NCBI GenBank assembly: GCA_000711775.1
Contig: ARYC01002499.1
Coordinates: 16,190 to 80,189 of the forward strand
Origin: Oxytricha trifallax
Taxonomy: Eukaryota > Ciliophora > Spirotrichea > Sporadotrichida > Oxytrichidae
Length of the DNA: 64,000 nucleotides
Direction of reading: 5' to 3'
Part shown: one piece after another, positions 12,073 through 24,511 of the stretch
Layout: every line of letters begins with the position of its first letter
Numbering within the stretch: the first letter of the stretch is position 1
Notes under the pieces: model-generated
Database searches by the model: none
The model's input: only the letters and a program-made list of their open reading frames with translations
What the model was told of the DNA's origin: nothing
Translations under genes and position numbers: made by a program

Positions 12073-13137
12073 ATGTGAGACAAAAATAGCAAGCTTTTGG
12101 GGTCTATTTATGATGAAGAGTATATAGATTTAGTGTTTAAACTGCGCTATGGATGTGATATATACAGTGAATAAATCAAACCAGTACTAAACTATAAGTC
12201 TATTGCGCTACTCTTAAAGCGAAGTCCGTCAACTGTTCGCTCCCACTGTTTTATAGCAGTATAATTAAAGCAATAATAGCTGAATTCTAAGCCTAAGAGG
12301 TAGTCAAAGTTTTCATAGAAGCATATTGACTATCTTATTAATGAGAAAACCTTAAAGTATTGGGCTCGCTTCTCTCTCGACCAACGAGCCACTATGTTTC
12401 ATCGCTAATTCCCTGAGTTGAAAATCTTTGCATAATCTGTTGCAAACATCTATAAACGAAATGGTATATCTTACAAAGGTGTGAATCGTATCAAGAGAGT
12501 GATTGATTTCACTCTGTTATTTTACAACAACAACTTAAATTATATTTATAATTAAATGCAGAGAGCCTAATAGAATAATATTAAGTTTATGCATGCTGAC
12601 GAGGCTGTGTTTACCTTCAACACTTTCATCTAGAAGTCTTGGTATAAGAGGCATAGTAATATAGAAGTATATGACTAGAAAGTCAAGGTATAAACAATGG
12701 CAATTCTTGGAGGTATTAGCGAGGATGCTGGTTTAGAAACTTATGTTATTCATCCTCGCTCTATTAAGACAGAGCAGTATATAAAGTTCTTAGAGCAGCT
12801 GAGAGAGAAATAACCTGAATAAGAGATTATACTGTTTGTTGATAATCTTTCTGTTCATAAGACTAAAGAAACAAGGAAGCGTTATGAAAAACTAAGAATA
12901 ACACCAGTTTTCAACGTACCTTACAGTCCATAGTTTAATGGAATTGAGTTCTACTGGGGTATATTAAAAGGTCATTACAAGAAACTGCTGCTATACCACT
13001 TGATGCATGACCTACCTATCGATACAGTAGACTTTATTAAAAGCTCAGCGAAGAGAGTAGATAATTAATTGGCTTAAAAGTGTGCTAAAGAAGGGAGAGT
13101 GAATGTATATAAATAAGTTTTGTAGTTAAGTTAATGA
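12073..13137 (+). pseudogene. TBE 42-kDa DDE transposase, one nonsense codon
   Basis: A 354-codon frame (TAA/TAG as Gln) for the TBE transposase, a DDE enzyme of the IS630/Tc1-mariner superfamily that cuts and joins element ends. The length matches the roughly 42-kDa family size. The catalytic residues appear intact: Asp176 (in HADEAVF), Asp257 (in FVDNLSVHK) and Glu292 (in PQFNGIEFYW), a DD34E spacing. The only defect seen is codon 2, TGA, where the copy at 63,834 has CGA. That single change removes the normal start, and the next in-frame ATG lies well inside the protein. The gene begins just inside the left terminal repeat and ends 9 bp from the end of the convergent 22-kDa ORF. Confidence 0.9.
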
Positions 13138-13380
13138 ATATATAAGTCACATTTAAAATTCTTTAGTAGGAGCTGGCTTCTCTTTCTTTTCTTCCTACTT
13201 CTTGCTTCCCTCCTCCTAGGTTTCTTCTCTTGCTGCCAGCTCCAGCATCTATGTTCATTGACTCTGGAGGCTAAATATTTGAATAAAGTCTCTTGCTGAC
13301 TTCATACTTTGTCTGCGACTTTCGCTCTCTGTGAAGCTTGCTCTATTCCTTCATCAAGAAGATGCCAGTACCAGATTTTT

Positions 13381-13406
13381 CTAAAGAGTTAAGCTACAAA
13401 TCTTAC
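13381..13406 (-). other. 26-nt intron in the TBE 22-kDa ORF
   Basis: On the minus strand this reads GTAAG...CTTAACTCTTTAG. Removing it joins ...YIS to KKSGTG in frame. The second TBE has GTAAG...TCTAACTTTATAG of the same length at the homologous codon (46,912-46,937). Both end in TAG and carry a TAAC box. Two diverged copies keeping length, position and borders support a real intron. Confidence 0.7.
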
Positions 13407-13816
13407 TTGAAATATAAGGGTGCTTCTGCAGCTCTGATAGGCAGCTCTCACTTATCTTGATCCCTTGTTTGTCCTTATCTTCTGAAGAGATGCTGTACCT
13501 CTTCTAATGAGATTCTTGGATAATTTCTTTCAAGTAATCCTTTAATTGTTGCAAGTATGCCAAAGAAATAGTTTCTTTCAGGTTGTTTATTTGACAACTG
13601 CTTCTTAATAGGCAGGTACTTTGAAACCTCTGGGTCATTCATAGCATTATCGTATAAGTTAGTCACTGATATTTCTGGATAGTTTGGAATCTCTGCAAAC
13701 TTTACATCTTAAGTTTTCAAAGCTTTCTTCTCTTCGCAGAGTATCGCTCTTAGAAATGAAATTTTAGTACCTTCAATAGTTGGCAAGAACAAACCAACTA
13801 CATATTCAAGATTAGC

Positions 13817-14725
13817 TGTTCTGACCGACACCCGACCCCCCCGTACCCCCCCTACCCCCTTAAAATATCCTATTTCATATCAAATTTTTTATCCTTAGGG
13901 TCTAAATCGATTTCCTTTTTGACATCTCGATATCATAAATTCTATTTTTTTATATATAAAATTTCATAATTTTATCAAAATTTATAAATTCTATATTAAT
14001 GCCTTATATGATTTGATTTTTAAGTTTAAACAAGTTTCACAATGTTTTTCAAAATTTTTTGATTATCCTTTGTGAAAATATATAAAAAATAATTTTCAAT
14101 TACAAATTTTAAAATTTAATTTATAATTAATTTTTATTGACTACCATACACAAATTTTATTCTAAAATTTTTTTTCGCTTAATTCAATTTCATTACAAGA
14201 AAGAGTATGATTAATTTTTCAAATTTTCAAATTTCAAAATTTTATAATTTTTTTCATTATCAATTACAAAATATTGAAATTTGAAAATTTGAAAAATTAA
14301 TCATACTCTTTCTTGTAATGAAATTGAATGAAGTTGAATTAAGCGAAAAAAATTTTAGAATAAAATTTGTGTATGGTAGTCAATAAAAATTAATTATAAA
14401 TTAAATTTTAAAATTTGTAATTCAAAATTATTTTTTATATATTTTCACAAAGGATAATCAAAAAATTTTGAAAAACATTGTGAAACTTGTTTAAACTCAA
14501 AAATCAAATCATATATGGCATTAATATAGAATTTATAAATTTTGATAAAATTATGAAATTTTATATATATATAAAAAATAGAATTTATGATATCGAGATG
14601 TCAAAAAGGAAATCGATTTAGACCCTAAGGATAAAAAATTTGATATGAAATAGGATATTTTAAGGGGGTAGGGGGGGTACTACCAAGAAGAAGGGTACGG
14701 GGGGGATCGGGTGTCGGTCAGAACA
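13817..14725. mobile_element. Fold-back element, TGTTCTGAC family (copy 1)
   Basis: A 909-bp element that is nearly all palindrome: two arms of about 440 bp around a short centre near 14,240-14,280. The termini are TGTTCTGACCGA...TCGGTCAGAACA, followed inward by long C-runs (left) or G-runs (right). A perfect 6-bp duplication ATTAGC flanks it (13,811-13,816 and 14,726-14,731). It interrupts the TBE 22-kDa ORF, so it is younger than that TBE. It has no coding capacity. The second copy, at 24,512, shares the termini and the 6-bp duplication but not the interior. Confidence 0.85.
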
Positions 14726-15459
14726 ATTAGCTACTATGAGTTCATTACCTTGCTACACCAGGTAGCGATGTAAATCCACCTTGCTTCTAAATCTTTGAAT
14801 AAATTCTGTTGCTTGCACTCTTTTCATTGCATCATTCATTGACTCCATCTTGTTTACAGATCTAAGAAATGGTATTCAAATTTAAGTTTATTGATTTCAA
14901 TTATATACCTCTGAAAAACTTACTATTAAATATGGGCATCCTATAGGAGGTCAACCTCTAAGTAGGATATGGAGAAGGTTTTGAGAACTGGTTTCAAACT
15001 TGAGAGATTGATATCAATTTCTGCTGCAATAGCTCCATATTTAAAAATTTAAATTGGTACGTACTTAATTAGGAGCACCTCTTAAATTGGTACGTGCTAT
15101 AATCAACTTATTATTGAAAGCTAAAATGGTTACTTTCTCACCTATATTTAGAGCTGGTTCGTCCCTTAGCACTCATATATCTTCTCTAATACTCTTAAAA
15201 CTTCCCTTGAAACTTGAAGGCTTGGAAAGCTCTCATATAAGCTCTGAGTTATAGAGGCAGATTTATCATTTTAAATTCAAATTTAAATATGAGCGCTAAC
15301 ATTTTAAGAAAAACAACAGCACTTCCATCAAACTAAATGAGACTTACCTTTGGCAGCAATAAAAAGTGTGATAGCTGTGAGATGAACTCTCATAAAAAAC
15401 TACCAGAGCTATCACTTGAGGTCTCTGTTTTTTAAACAGAAATTAATAATAGAAAATAA

Positions 15460-16718
15460 ATGGCAAACAAGTGTGTAGGAGACAGAGAGGAGGAGAAAGG
15501 TATTAATGAAACTCCTAAACAAACTGAAGAAGTAGAAGTATACTTTTGTGAAAAGTGTGAGAGAGACTTCGTTCATAAATCTATTTGGTATAGGCATATG
15601 AAAGAGCATAGAGAAGCCAAGCAAACTGTATACTTAAAGCACGATAAAATCGACTGAAAGTATGATTGCTTCGAGTGCCATAAGCAGTATGCTCATACAA
15701 GAGATTTAAGGAAGCATCTTTTAAAAGCTCACAAGAAAGATTTAGAAATTGAAAAGGATGAAGATGAATTGAAGCTACTAAAAAAAGGAAAAGCAAGAGA
15801 ATCTTTGAAAGTGTTAGAGCTCGAACAAGCTAGTGAATCAGAATATGTGAGGAAATCACGCAACTTACTAGCATCAGAAATCACAAAGATCATGATTAAA
15901 ATTAAAAAAAAAAAGATACATTTTCTGGCCTAAATTGACATAGACACTTCACTTTAAAGCTACCTTTTATTAGAAGACTCCTTTGATAAGAAAGTTATCA
16001 ATGATCATCAATACGCATACAAGGTGTATCCCTTCAACTATCTCTTAAGTGATGATAAATATTAGATGGAGTTTACAAATGAGTATCAAGTACTCACTCA
16101 AGCAAAATTTAAAGAGTGTAGTTACTTAATCAAGCTAGATGCTGTTCTCCTTGCCAAGGATCATGTTGCTTTCAGACTCCCACTCTATGAAATGACTCTA
16201 AGAGATTTCATAACAGATCAAAGGAATTATAAGTAACTTGGATAAATAGCAACTCAGACCATACAAGGCATTAAAGAGCTACATAAGTTAGGCTTTATTC
16301 ATAGAGATTTGAGGCCAGAAAATATAATGATAAACTTCTCGCCTGTAAGAGTAGCAATAATCGATTTTAACAGAGCCTAAATAGTGGAAGTATCAAGGCT
16401 TGGAACTGTAATGGGAACGCAAGGGTACTACCCAGAAAGAGAAGACTGGAGAGATGGAGACTTTTAGTGGGATGTGTAGGCTTTAGCAGCAATAATAATA
16501 GAGTGCGATATGCCTCGCAACGATTACTACTCTACAAGGTACGAGAAGGATGCAAGGCTGACAAAACAAGAGTATCTGAATCAATGAAACTAATGGCAGA
16601 GCCAATAATAATTAAACCAAACTCAAGATCAGACATATCAATAGAGCAGATAGAGTTGTGGTTAAGTAAGATAAACTTTAGACCTCTCCCACATGATCCA
16701 AAAGTGCATTTTAAGTGA
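15460..16718 (+). pseudogene. TBE 57-kDa zinc-finger/protein-kinase ORF, damaged
   Basis: N-terminal C2H2 zinc finger with Cys30, Cys33, His46 and His50 (CEKCERDF...HMKEH), a second finger just after (CFECHKQY...), then a charged linker and a kinase-like domain. The catalytic loop reads HRDLRPEN (Asp283, Asn288). The DFG motif is replaced by DFN (Asp302). TYR-rich activation segment GTQGYYPERED follows. Two lesions are seen: an in-frame TGA at 15,655-15,657 between the fingers, and a frameshift near 16,575, after which the frame ending ...HFK at 16,718 matches the other TBE's C-terminus. Its role in TBE biology is unknown; DNA binding by the fingers is inferred. Confidence 0.85.
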
Positions 16719-16839
16719 TTAAATTAAATACATTTACTATAAATTACACATTAATACCTATTAATAACCCCAACCCCTAACAAATTCCCTACAAATCAAA
16801 GCACTATAAACCTTATTAAGGGGTTTTGGGGTTTTGAAT

Positions 16840-18750
16840 CAGATCACAATTCATAATTTCAAAACTTAAAATTAAATACAAATCCATTTAAATAGTTTTG
16901 ATATAATTTTATTAATTATTAAAAACATAAAAGAAGATTACCAATAATTAATTGAGTAAATCATATTTCAAAAAAATATTACGATTTTATTATTTAAATA
17001 ATATAAAAAATTGAAAATATTGATAGCCATTTGACATAAAATCCTTTAACTTGATAAAAATTAATTATTAATAATTTATAAATTAATTCTAAAAAATATT
17101 ATATATTAATTTTAAATTTCCAAATTATTTAAATAGTAATTATTATATTAAATTATTTTATTAATTCATTTTTATATTATATGAGTTATTGTGATGAACA
17201 GATGTTAAACTTTTATTTTTAAGAAATTTATATAGTAAAATATGTATATTTTTAAAAGTATTTTATTTTATAAATAAAAATATTAAGTCATTTAAAAATA
17301 TTAAAATATTGATCATATAGTAAGAAAATTTAAATTCTTTAATATATTAAGTCACTAAATAAATTTATAAATGCTTAAAACAAATTGGAAACTTTATCAA
17401 AATGCTTTTTAATTCCACAAATTATTACCCAGAATCTTTAAGTGTATTTATAAATTTAAATAATGTTCCTTTAAAATGGTACTTAAAGTAAAGCAATCCT
17501 TTATCAATAATAAGAAATAAATTTGATTTCTTTTTAAAAATATTTGAATACAAAATTTGATTCAAGACACTTTTTTATTTTAAAATATTTTTTATTATAA
17601 TTGGATGTTTGATGAGTATAATTTAATTTAAATCTCATTTTAATTAATAAACCAAAAACATTTCCTTGCTTATAGAAAGTCTTAAATTGTTTCATTTTTT
17701 AAAAACCTATATATATATATATATAATTAAATTAAAACGTTTAATTTCACTTTTAAATAATTAATTTTGAGTTATTAGACTAAATAAAATAAATATATAC
17801 CATAATAATTTTTATATAAAAAATATTAAATATCACTAAAATAAAAGGTTAAATTTTAAATTTAAATTAGAAAAATACAATCACTCATAAACTGATTACA
17901 GATATATTCATTTAAAGATATGCTGATAAAAACATTAATTAAAAAATAAAAATTTATTAAAGTAAATTATCTCTTATAATAATTATTTAAATATTTAGTT
18001 GCTATCTACTATTCTTTATCGCATTCATTGTTAAAATGAAAAAATTAACAAAGAAGGTATCTATTTCTGTCATTATAAATCTATCTCATATATTTAAAAT
18101 GTATAAAATATTTTTCTAGATAACAATAATAATTTCTTAATTCTTTTTATTTAATTTTTATTTTGTAGATTTACAAACAAGTAGACAATGACATGAGAAT
18201 TGGTTGAAAAAAATTTTAATTAATTTATGATTTAAATGTTTATTATTTTTTTAAAAATAGTTAACATTTTATCTAATAATATGAATGAAGCGAAAATGTA
18301 TGTAATTTTTAAATAAATTTCAATTCAATATGAATTATAAATTAAATATGAAATTATTAAAAATATTAATTATTATTCTTATAAATTAATTATAATTTAT
18401 TTGTTGAATTAAAATATTTAATCCAAAATTTAATTTCAAATTAAGTTCTTTTATTTTTTGGAATAGATAATTCTTATTATTTTTGTTTTTTCTATTGCTA
18501 TCATTTTACTTACATATATTTAAAAATTTTTAATTATTTTATATAATTATAAATAAATTTAATGTGTAGCTCTAATTTTTAATTTTTAATGTTTAGATAT
18601 TAGATTTTTGTTCATCATAATAAGTTTATTTAAATTTTTAATTAATAAACTCATTCCTATGTGAAGTGTTTCTAGAATTAACTTTTGAATTTATGATTAA
18701 AAGACCATGTAATTCTATGTATTTGTTTAAGTTTTATAATATTTACTTTG
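16840..18750. other. A/T-rich germline filler
   Basis: Very A/T-rich, with a short TA repeat near 17,708-17,725. No supportable gene. Confidence 0.5.
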
Positions 18751-18975
18751 TCAAATAAAAAATTGATATAACAAAAACTGATAAGTCATCTTAATATTTA
18801 TGGCTGAATAATTATCGATCGTAGACTTCTTAACCTTGTTTTTAACTTTAAGTTCCCACCGATTTCTGCTCTTACAGACAACCTCAACACACGTTGACTT
18901 ATTTGTGTTTTCCTTAACTTATTTAAATTTTTATGAGAGACAAAGAGGCAGTATCTAAAACCTTTTCCTTTACAT
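18751..18975 (-). CDS. Candidate coding island, function unknown
   Basis: A 74-codon minus-strand frame (ATG at 18,973-18,975, TGA at 18,751-18,753; TAA/TAG as Gln) in an island less A/T-rich than its flanks. The middle reads like protein (KENTNKSTCVEVVCKSRNRW), basic with balanced residues. A frame of this length is expected by chance with one stop codon, so only composition supports it. It may be one germline segment of a macronuclear gene. Confidence 0.2.
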
Positions 18976-20290
18976 ATTAATTTTAATATAATATTTATAA
19001 TTATCTATTTTTCCGTTTAGTCATAAGAAATAATAAATTTTTGTTAACTCTTACACAAATTCTACAAATGTTACCTTAATCTTTCTAATTTATGAGAACT
19101 GCATATGCACTAACAAAGCTTCAATGCTGATTTACAAAAATGATCAACTTGCTAAAGGTATTTAGACAGCAAAAACTCAAAATTGTAAAACAAAATATTG
19201 TTTAGCTTTTTTTGTTTTTATAGAAAAATTATAAGTATCTTTCTTTTTTTGAATTTCAGTCAGAAACATTGTATAGTAAATTCAAGCACAAAGGAACTTA
19301 TAATTTATTATTTTAAAAAAATTTAAAAAAAATCATTTTTCAATAATATTAAATTTACTCTATTATATTAAATAAATATTTTAATATTCAAAGACTATCT
19401 ACAGAGTTTTATATAAAATTTTACAATTATTTTTATTTTAAAATATATTAATATAGTTTAACAAATATCTAACTGTGGCAAGCAACACTGTTTAATTGTT
19501 TTAAGCCATTCTAGTCAAAGATATATAGATCATTCCGATTTTGTTTATCAGTTTTTAAATAATTAAGATATTTATATTTATAATTTATGCATTTTTACAA
19601 AAAATACAATAATAACTAAGTAATTTAAATAATTAAACCACTAATGTACTTACATTTATAATTAAATATAAATTATTATAAGAATGTTTATTTATTAAAA
19701 AAATCAGGGATATGAAATTTAGAAAATATAAATATAATACTTTATTATTCGCTTATTAAGATACCGCATAATTTTTTTATTAAGAAATATAAATATTATA
19801 TACATTTATATAAAAAATTATTATTAGGATTATTCTATGTAAAATTTTAAATTAACTTATTTTTATTGTAATTAAAACAATTGTAATATATCTAATTAGA
19901 ATTATTTATTATAATTTAACAATGGAATGACTCTTCATTAGTACCTAAAATATGTAGATTTATAATTTTATAATCAAAGAAATAATTAAATATTAATAAT
20001 TGTTATTGATCGAATTTTTAAACTAATTTTAATGCTGTTAAAATTATTATAATAAGTTTAATATTTATTACAATTTAAATAAATTATTTTTGGCATAATG
20101 ATTAGAAAAAACAATTAAATTTGTGTTAATATTAAAAATCATAATTTATTATAAAATATTAATTGAATATAAATATATTATAAATTAATAAAAAGTAAGA
20201 TTAAAAAAAACCATTTTGATAAATATTTAGCTTATATTTTGAATATTTAAATATTGATATAAATAATAATAATAATTATAATAATAATAT
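18976..20290. other. A/T-rich germline filler
   Basis: No supportable gene. Just before the next element lies an (ATA)n-like tract at about 20,262-20,290. Confidence 0.5.
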
Positions 20291-20390
20291 GATCACATTG
20301 AGGTCTCTGGGGACCCCCGATCTAAAAATATTATGTAATATATAAGGGTCTAGCCCTTTTAGATTAGTTGTTGTCTTTATCTTGTAGTAT

Positions 20391-21854
20391 TCAAAGACAT
20401 TCGTAGCCCAGGTATGTAACCTTCATTTCTTGAAACTTTTTCTCGTCTTGTCTTTCTTCGAGATATTTGAGGTTGAGCATAGCTCTTTTTACTCCTCTAA
20501 GGAATTGATCATCCGCAGTCAAGTTAAGTTGTCTTACTCCTAACCTTAGTTTCAGTTCATCGATTAGTTCTTGAACTGCATCTATGTAGTCTTACTCCTT
20601 TTTGTTATTTTAGAACATGTGTATGTCTTTTAGCGCTCTTTTTATGTTCATATTGGTGTTGTATATTTGGAGAAGTGCTGTGTAGTCTAGTATGCACGAA
20701 ATTTTCTCAATCCAATTTTGATTTAGTGTTGGAAGTTTGTGTTCAAATTCCCATGTGCATATATAGGTTGTCAGCTGACATGCTTCTAATAAGAGGGGGT
20801 TGTTAGGTTGTGTTATTCAGTTTCTTACCAATGTCATATAGTTCTCTTTTAGTTACTCGAAGGTCTTTTTTCCTATTTCTCTTTAAAATCCTTCATCGAT
20901 GTATGTGTTGTTAAGTATATTTTGAACTTCTGGGGAGTCGAATATCGAGATATTTGGATTATCAATTTTGTATTGTATGATATCCTCCTTATTGTTATTT
21001 AGGAAGAGCTAGAGCTGCGTCATTTTATCATTGATGATTTTAGTGACCCCATAGTTGTAGTGTTTTGGGTCTGTCTCAACATTGAGAATCTTTTCCCATA
21101 AGGGTAGCTGGGTTTATAGGAAATCTATAGGTTTTTTAAGATTCTTAAGTAAAATGTCGTTGCTCGCTTTCTAGATTATCTATGAGGTTGGTTGGAGGAA
21201 GATTTTCTTTTCTATTATATTCCCTAAATTTTTGTAGTAAGAATTGATTTTCTCAATCCTATTTCTTATTAGGTCATCATGAAATATATTAGTAAAAGTT
21301 CTTATCTCTTTCTGTTAATAGTCAATAGTCTCTGTTATAATTTTTGTTGTATCATTTCGGTTGTCATTTCTAAGATTTCTGGTCAAAATCTGGTCTAATT
21401 TAATTTTGTATTAAATACCCTACTGATCTGTGACGTCATTTTCTAAGTCAACTTTGTTGTTTGTGATAGAGTTCCTTATATCTATTACCAGCCATCTAAG
21501 GTCTTAGAGGGTTTTTCTGACTCCATAGTTAGTTTTTTCTGATATCTTAAATTTGTTCCTTTTTGGAGTAAATAATGTCTTCATCATTTCCTGTTAGTTT
21601 GTATAGTAGAGTGCTGGTATACCTTCAAACGATTTTTGGCTAGCCAAGCAGGCACAGTAGATTCTTTAGAAGAGCTTAATCTATGGGTGATTTAGTAGTA
21701 TTGTACCCATTTATGAACTGTTTAAAATCCGAAGAGTCTAACGAATCTGCAGATTTTTTTAGTTCTCTGTGGCTGTATTCACTAATTATTTTTCAATGTG
21801 TGGTCTAAGTGCGTCTATCTTGTGGACATGGTTGCTATCGTTATAGTTCCACAT
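20391..21854 (-). CDS. Unknown 488-codon protein of the 7.4-kb element
   Basis: ATG at 21,852-21,854, stop TGA at 20,391-20,393, with many TAA/TAG glutamine codons. The frame holds for 488 codons with a single in-frame TGA (20,817-20,819, about codon 346). The same frame continues as convincing protein on both sides of it, so this is probably one nonsense mutation. The protein is rich in Asn, Lys and Ile, mostly hydrophilic and helical-looking; it begins MWNYNDSNHVHKIDAL and ends LGYECL. I see no DDE triad, P-loop, zinc finger or polymerase motif. Its end lies about 30 bp from the inverted terminal block, mirroring the gene on the right. Confidence 0.7.
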
Positions 21855-24511
21855 TAGTGAATATAATTTTATAATGGAAGTAAATTAATATTGATATAAA
21901 TATACTATATATTATATAGATTAAGATAAATAATTGAAATAAAGCTTAGCCTTATTTATAAACATCAGAAATTTATTTTATGTTTTTATAACTATTTTTG
22001 TTTGTAGAATTGATTTAGTCATTCCTATAAATTTTTAATTAAAATAATTATTAAATTATATAAAATACATGACTAAATTTTATGGAAAATCTTTTCTCTC
22101 TCTCTATTAAATTTCTTTTTGTAAATTTAAACTATTACATGAATATGGTAATATGTTTTCAGGCGTGGACCGTGTCCGTCAACTATGAAATTATATGTGT
22201 TTTTTAATAAGTAGTGACAGAGATTATATTTATTTTACTACAGATTTCTTTATTTATTAAAAGTGAAAGTTTTGAAAAAGTAATATCATAATTAAAATTA
22301 AATACAAAATATAGGTGCAAAAAGAGCTATTTTGGAAATGTAAAGAAGAAATCTTTATAAATATAAATTTAAATAACTGTAATTTAAAATGTATAAATTG
22401 ATATTAAAGTAATTGTAAATTGAAGACTTTATTGATACTTTAAATTGAGAAAAAAAATTATCTAAAAATCTTTAGCATTTTTATAGATTTTTTTTTATTC
22501 TAATTTTATTAAAAGCTTTATAATTAAATAATACAATTTATTAATTAAGAACCTTACACAAAAATAAAATAAGAAAAATATTAGTTATTTGATTTTATAT
22601 AACTAATCATTATAAATATACTGAAAAAAAGTACTGTATTTATAAGATATGTTAAATTATAATTATAATTTGTTATACTTTTTCTACTTTTTTATCTCAC
22701 ACCCAATTTCTTAAATGAATAACTTTTTATTATATTTAATTTTATTTTGACCATGTATTCTCATTGAATTTTACCAACTATGCTCATACAGGTTTTACAA
22801 AATATTATTTTTTAAAAAATCTATGTGCAAAATACTATCTATTCACATTAAATTATTATAATTATTAAACTAAATTTTTAAATATAAAATAATTTTTTAT
22901 CAAATATACTAATTATTTACTAATTCATCAGTGCTCATCAAGTTAAATCAAAACAGTACTCATAATTATATTCTAATTAAACATATAATTCTATTTAATT
23001 AATTTTTAATTAAACTTGACAATAAATATTTTAAATTTAAAATTCTTTATTAATTTAATTATCTTATATTTATATATTCACTAAAGTTGCTTCCCGCTAA
23101 ACTTTTTAAGTCCTAGAAGAAACAAGGTAAGTTTTTATAGAATTTTACAGAAAATTGAATATAAGTATTAAATAAGAAATTGTGGAGGAGGTCAGCTTCT
23201 TCTAGAAGCTCAAGGCACCTCAAAAATTCTTTTTAGATTTATCTTAATTCTTAATAGAACTTACTTTTTAGGCGGAAGCAACCTTAGTGATTCTATTTTA
23301 AAAAATAATTTGATTGTAAAAGATGCAGTCATTGTTAATTATTTTTATATTATTATGATTATAAATTTAGTAAATAATTATATTAATTAGAAATTTGAAG
23401 CATATAATCTTAAATTTACTAAGCATATCTCAGAGGATTGATCTCAATGATTATTTCAACTATAATAAAAAAGTAAGTAAATTTTAAAATTGCTAAGAGA
23501 AATCCACATTTGGAATGATTTAAAAAATATGAATAATTTTGAATTAATTATGTATACCAATAAAATTTACAATACTATATCTCGAAATACAATTTAATTA
23601 AATTAGGAAGTATCAACTAATAAATTGTACTAATGCATAAATTATAAAAATTATGAACGAAAAGTTAACTAGAAACTTGCTAGATGACTTTAGAATTGTA
23701 CTTATAAGATTGAGAGGACCCAACTCTTTCATTAGATTTTCCCTCTTCATAAGCTTCCAAATCCAATTTTGGCATATTCAAATAGAATTATATAATTATA
23801 ATATTAAATTTATATCTATCTTATTGTAGATTTATTTAATTAATTTTTTTTTAATTTATGATTCTTAATAAACAATAAGATGATTAACTTTTTAATAAAT
23901 TCAATCTGAAATTATATAAAGATATTTTTAATCTACTAACATTTATATTATTGATAGTGAAAATTTATATAATTTTAAAATTTAACATTTATAAAATAAT
24001 TTAAATTAATAACTTATAATTTACAATATTTAAAATTATATGATAATGCCTTCTTGTTAAACTAATTCAATTCTAATTGCTACATTAGTTTTTTTATATT
24101 TAGCTAACAATATTTTATATTAAAATACATAAGACTAATTAATTATAATTATAAACATAATTTTATTTTATTTAATATATATTTTAATTTTTTGTTAATC
24201 TATTTACTTTTTTATTAATAAAATAATTTTAATAAGTTAGTAATATAATAAGTTTACTTTATTTATTTAAGCTAATGGATCTTATAAATTCAAAGAGAAA
24301 AATAAAAATAATATCTAAATAATAAATAAAAGAAAAATGAATAATTAATATTAATATTAATTAAAATACTCTAATTGATTTTTAATATAAGTTAAATAAT
24401 AAATTCATAGAATGAATTTGAATTTTATCTGAATAAATAAGTTGAATTAAACGATATATTATATAATTTAAAGAAAAGTATTCAAGAAAGACTTCTTTGA
24501 CTATGATTAAT
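21855..24511. other. A/T-rich interior of the 7.4-kb element
   Basis: Between the left gene and the nested fold-back. Very A/T-rich, no supportable gene. A small inverted-repeat element lies at about 23,085-23,290 (listed separately). Confidence 0.5.
23085..23290. mobile_element. Short inverted-repeat element
   Basis: AGTTGCTTCCCGCTAAAC near 23,088 pairs with TTTAGGCGGAAGCAACC near 23,268-23,285, and the pairing continues inward imperfectly for about 30 bp. The roughly 200-bp interval is less A/T-rich than its flanks (GGAGGAGGTCAGCTTCTTC). No gene. Probably a small non-autonomous element or an excised sequence with inverted ends. Confidence 0.4.

Larger units (their letters stand above)
13147..14848 (-). 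pseudogene. TBE 22-kDa ORF, split by a fold-back element and frameshifted
   Basis: Homologous to the ORF at 46,388-47,171 in the second TBE. It starts MESMNDAMK at 14,846-14,848 and ends ...EFQM at a TGA at 13,147. Shared landmarks are PNYPEISVTNL, ERNYFFG and MNIDAGAG. A 909-bp fold-back element with a 6-bp duplication (13,811-14,731) lies within the first third, and a one-base frameshift lies near 13,500. A 26-nt intron at 13,381-13,406 is needed to keep the frame and is present at the same place in the other TBE. The function of this TBE protein is not known to me. The C-terminal part is basic. Confidence 0.8.
11992..16836 (+). mobile_element. Telomere-bearing element (TBE), copy 1
   Basis: Both ends carry the ciliate telomere unit (CAAAACCCCAAAACCCC inward), as part of inverted repeats of about 78 bp. 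The 3-bp duplication AAT flanks it at 11,989-11,991 and 16,837-16,839, fitting the known ANT target preference of TBEs. Gene order is transposase (+), 22-kDa ORF (-), zinc-finger kinase (+). It is 4,845 bp long, and 915 bp of this is a later fold-back insertion with its target duplication, so the original was about 3.9 kb. All three genes carry a disabling change, so this copy is dead as an autonomous unit. Confidence 0.95.
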
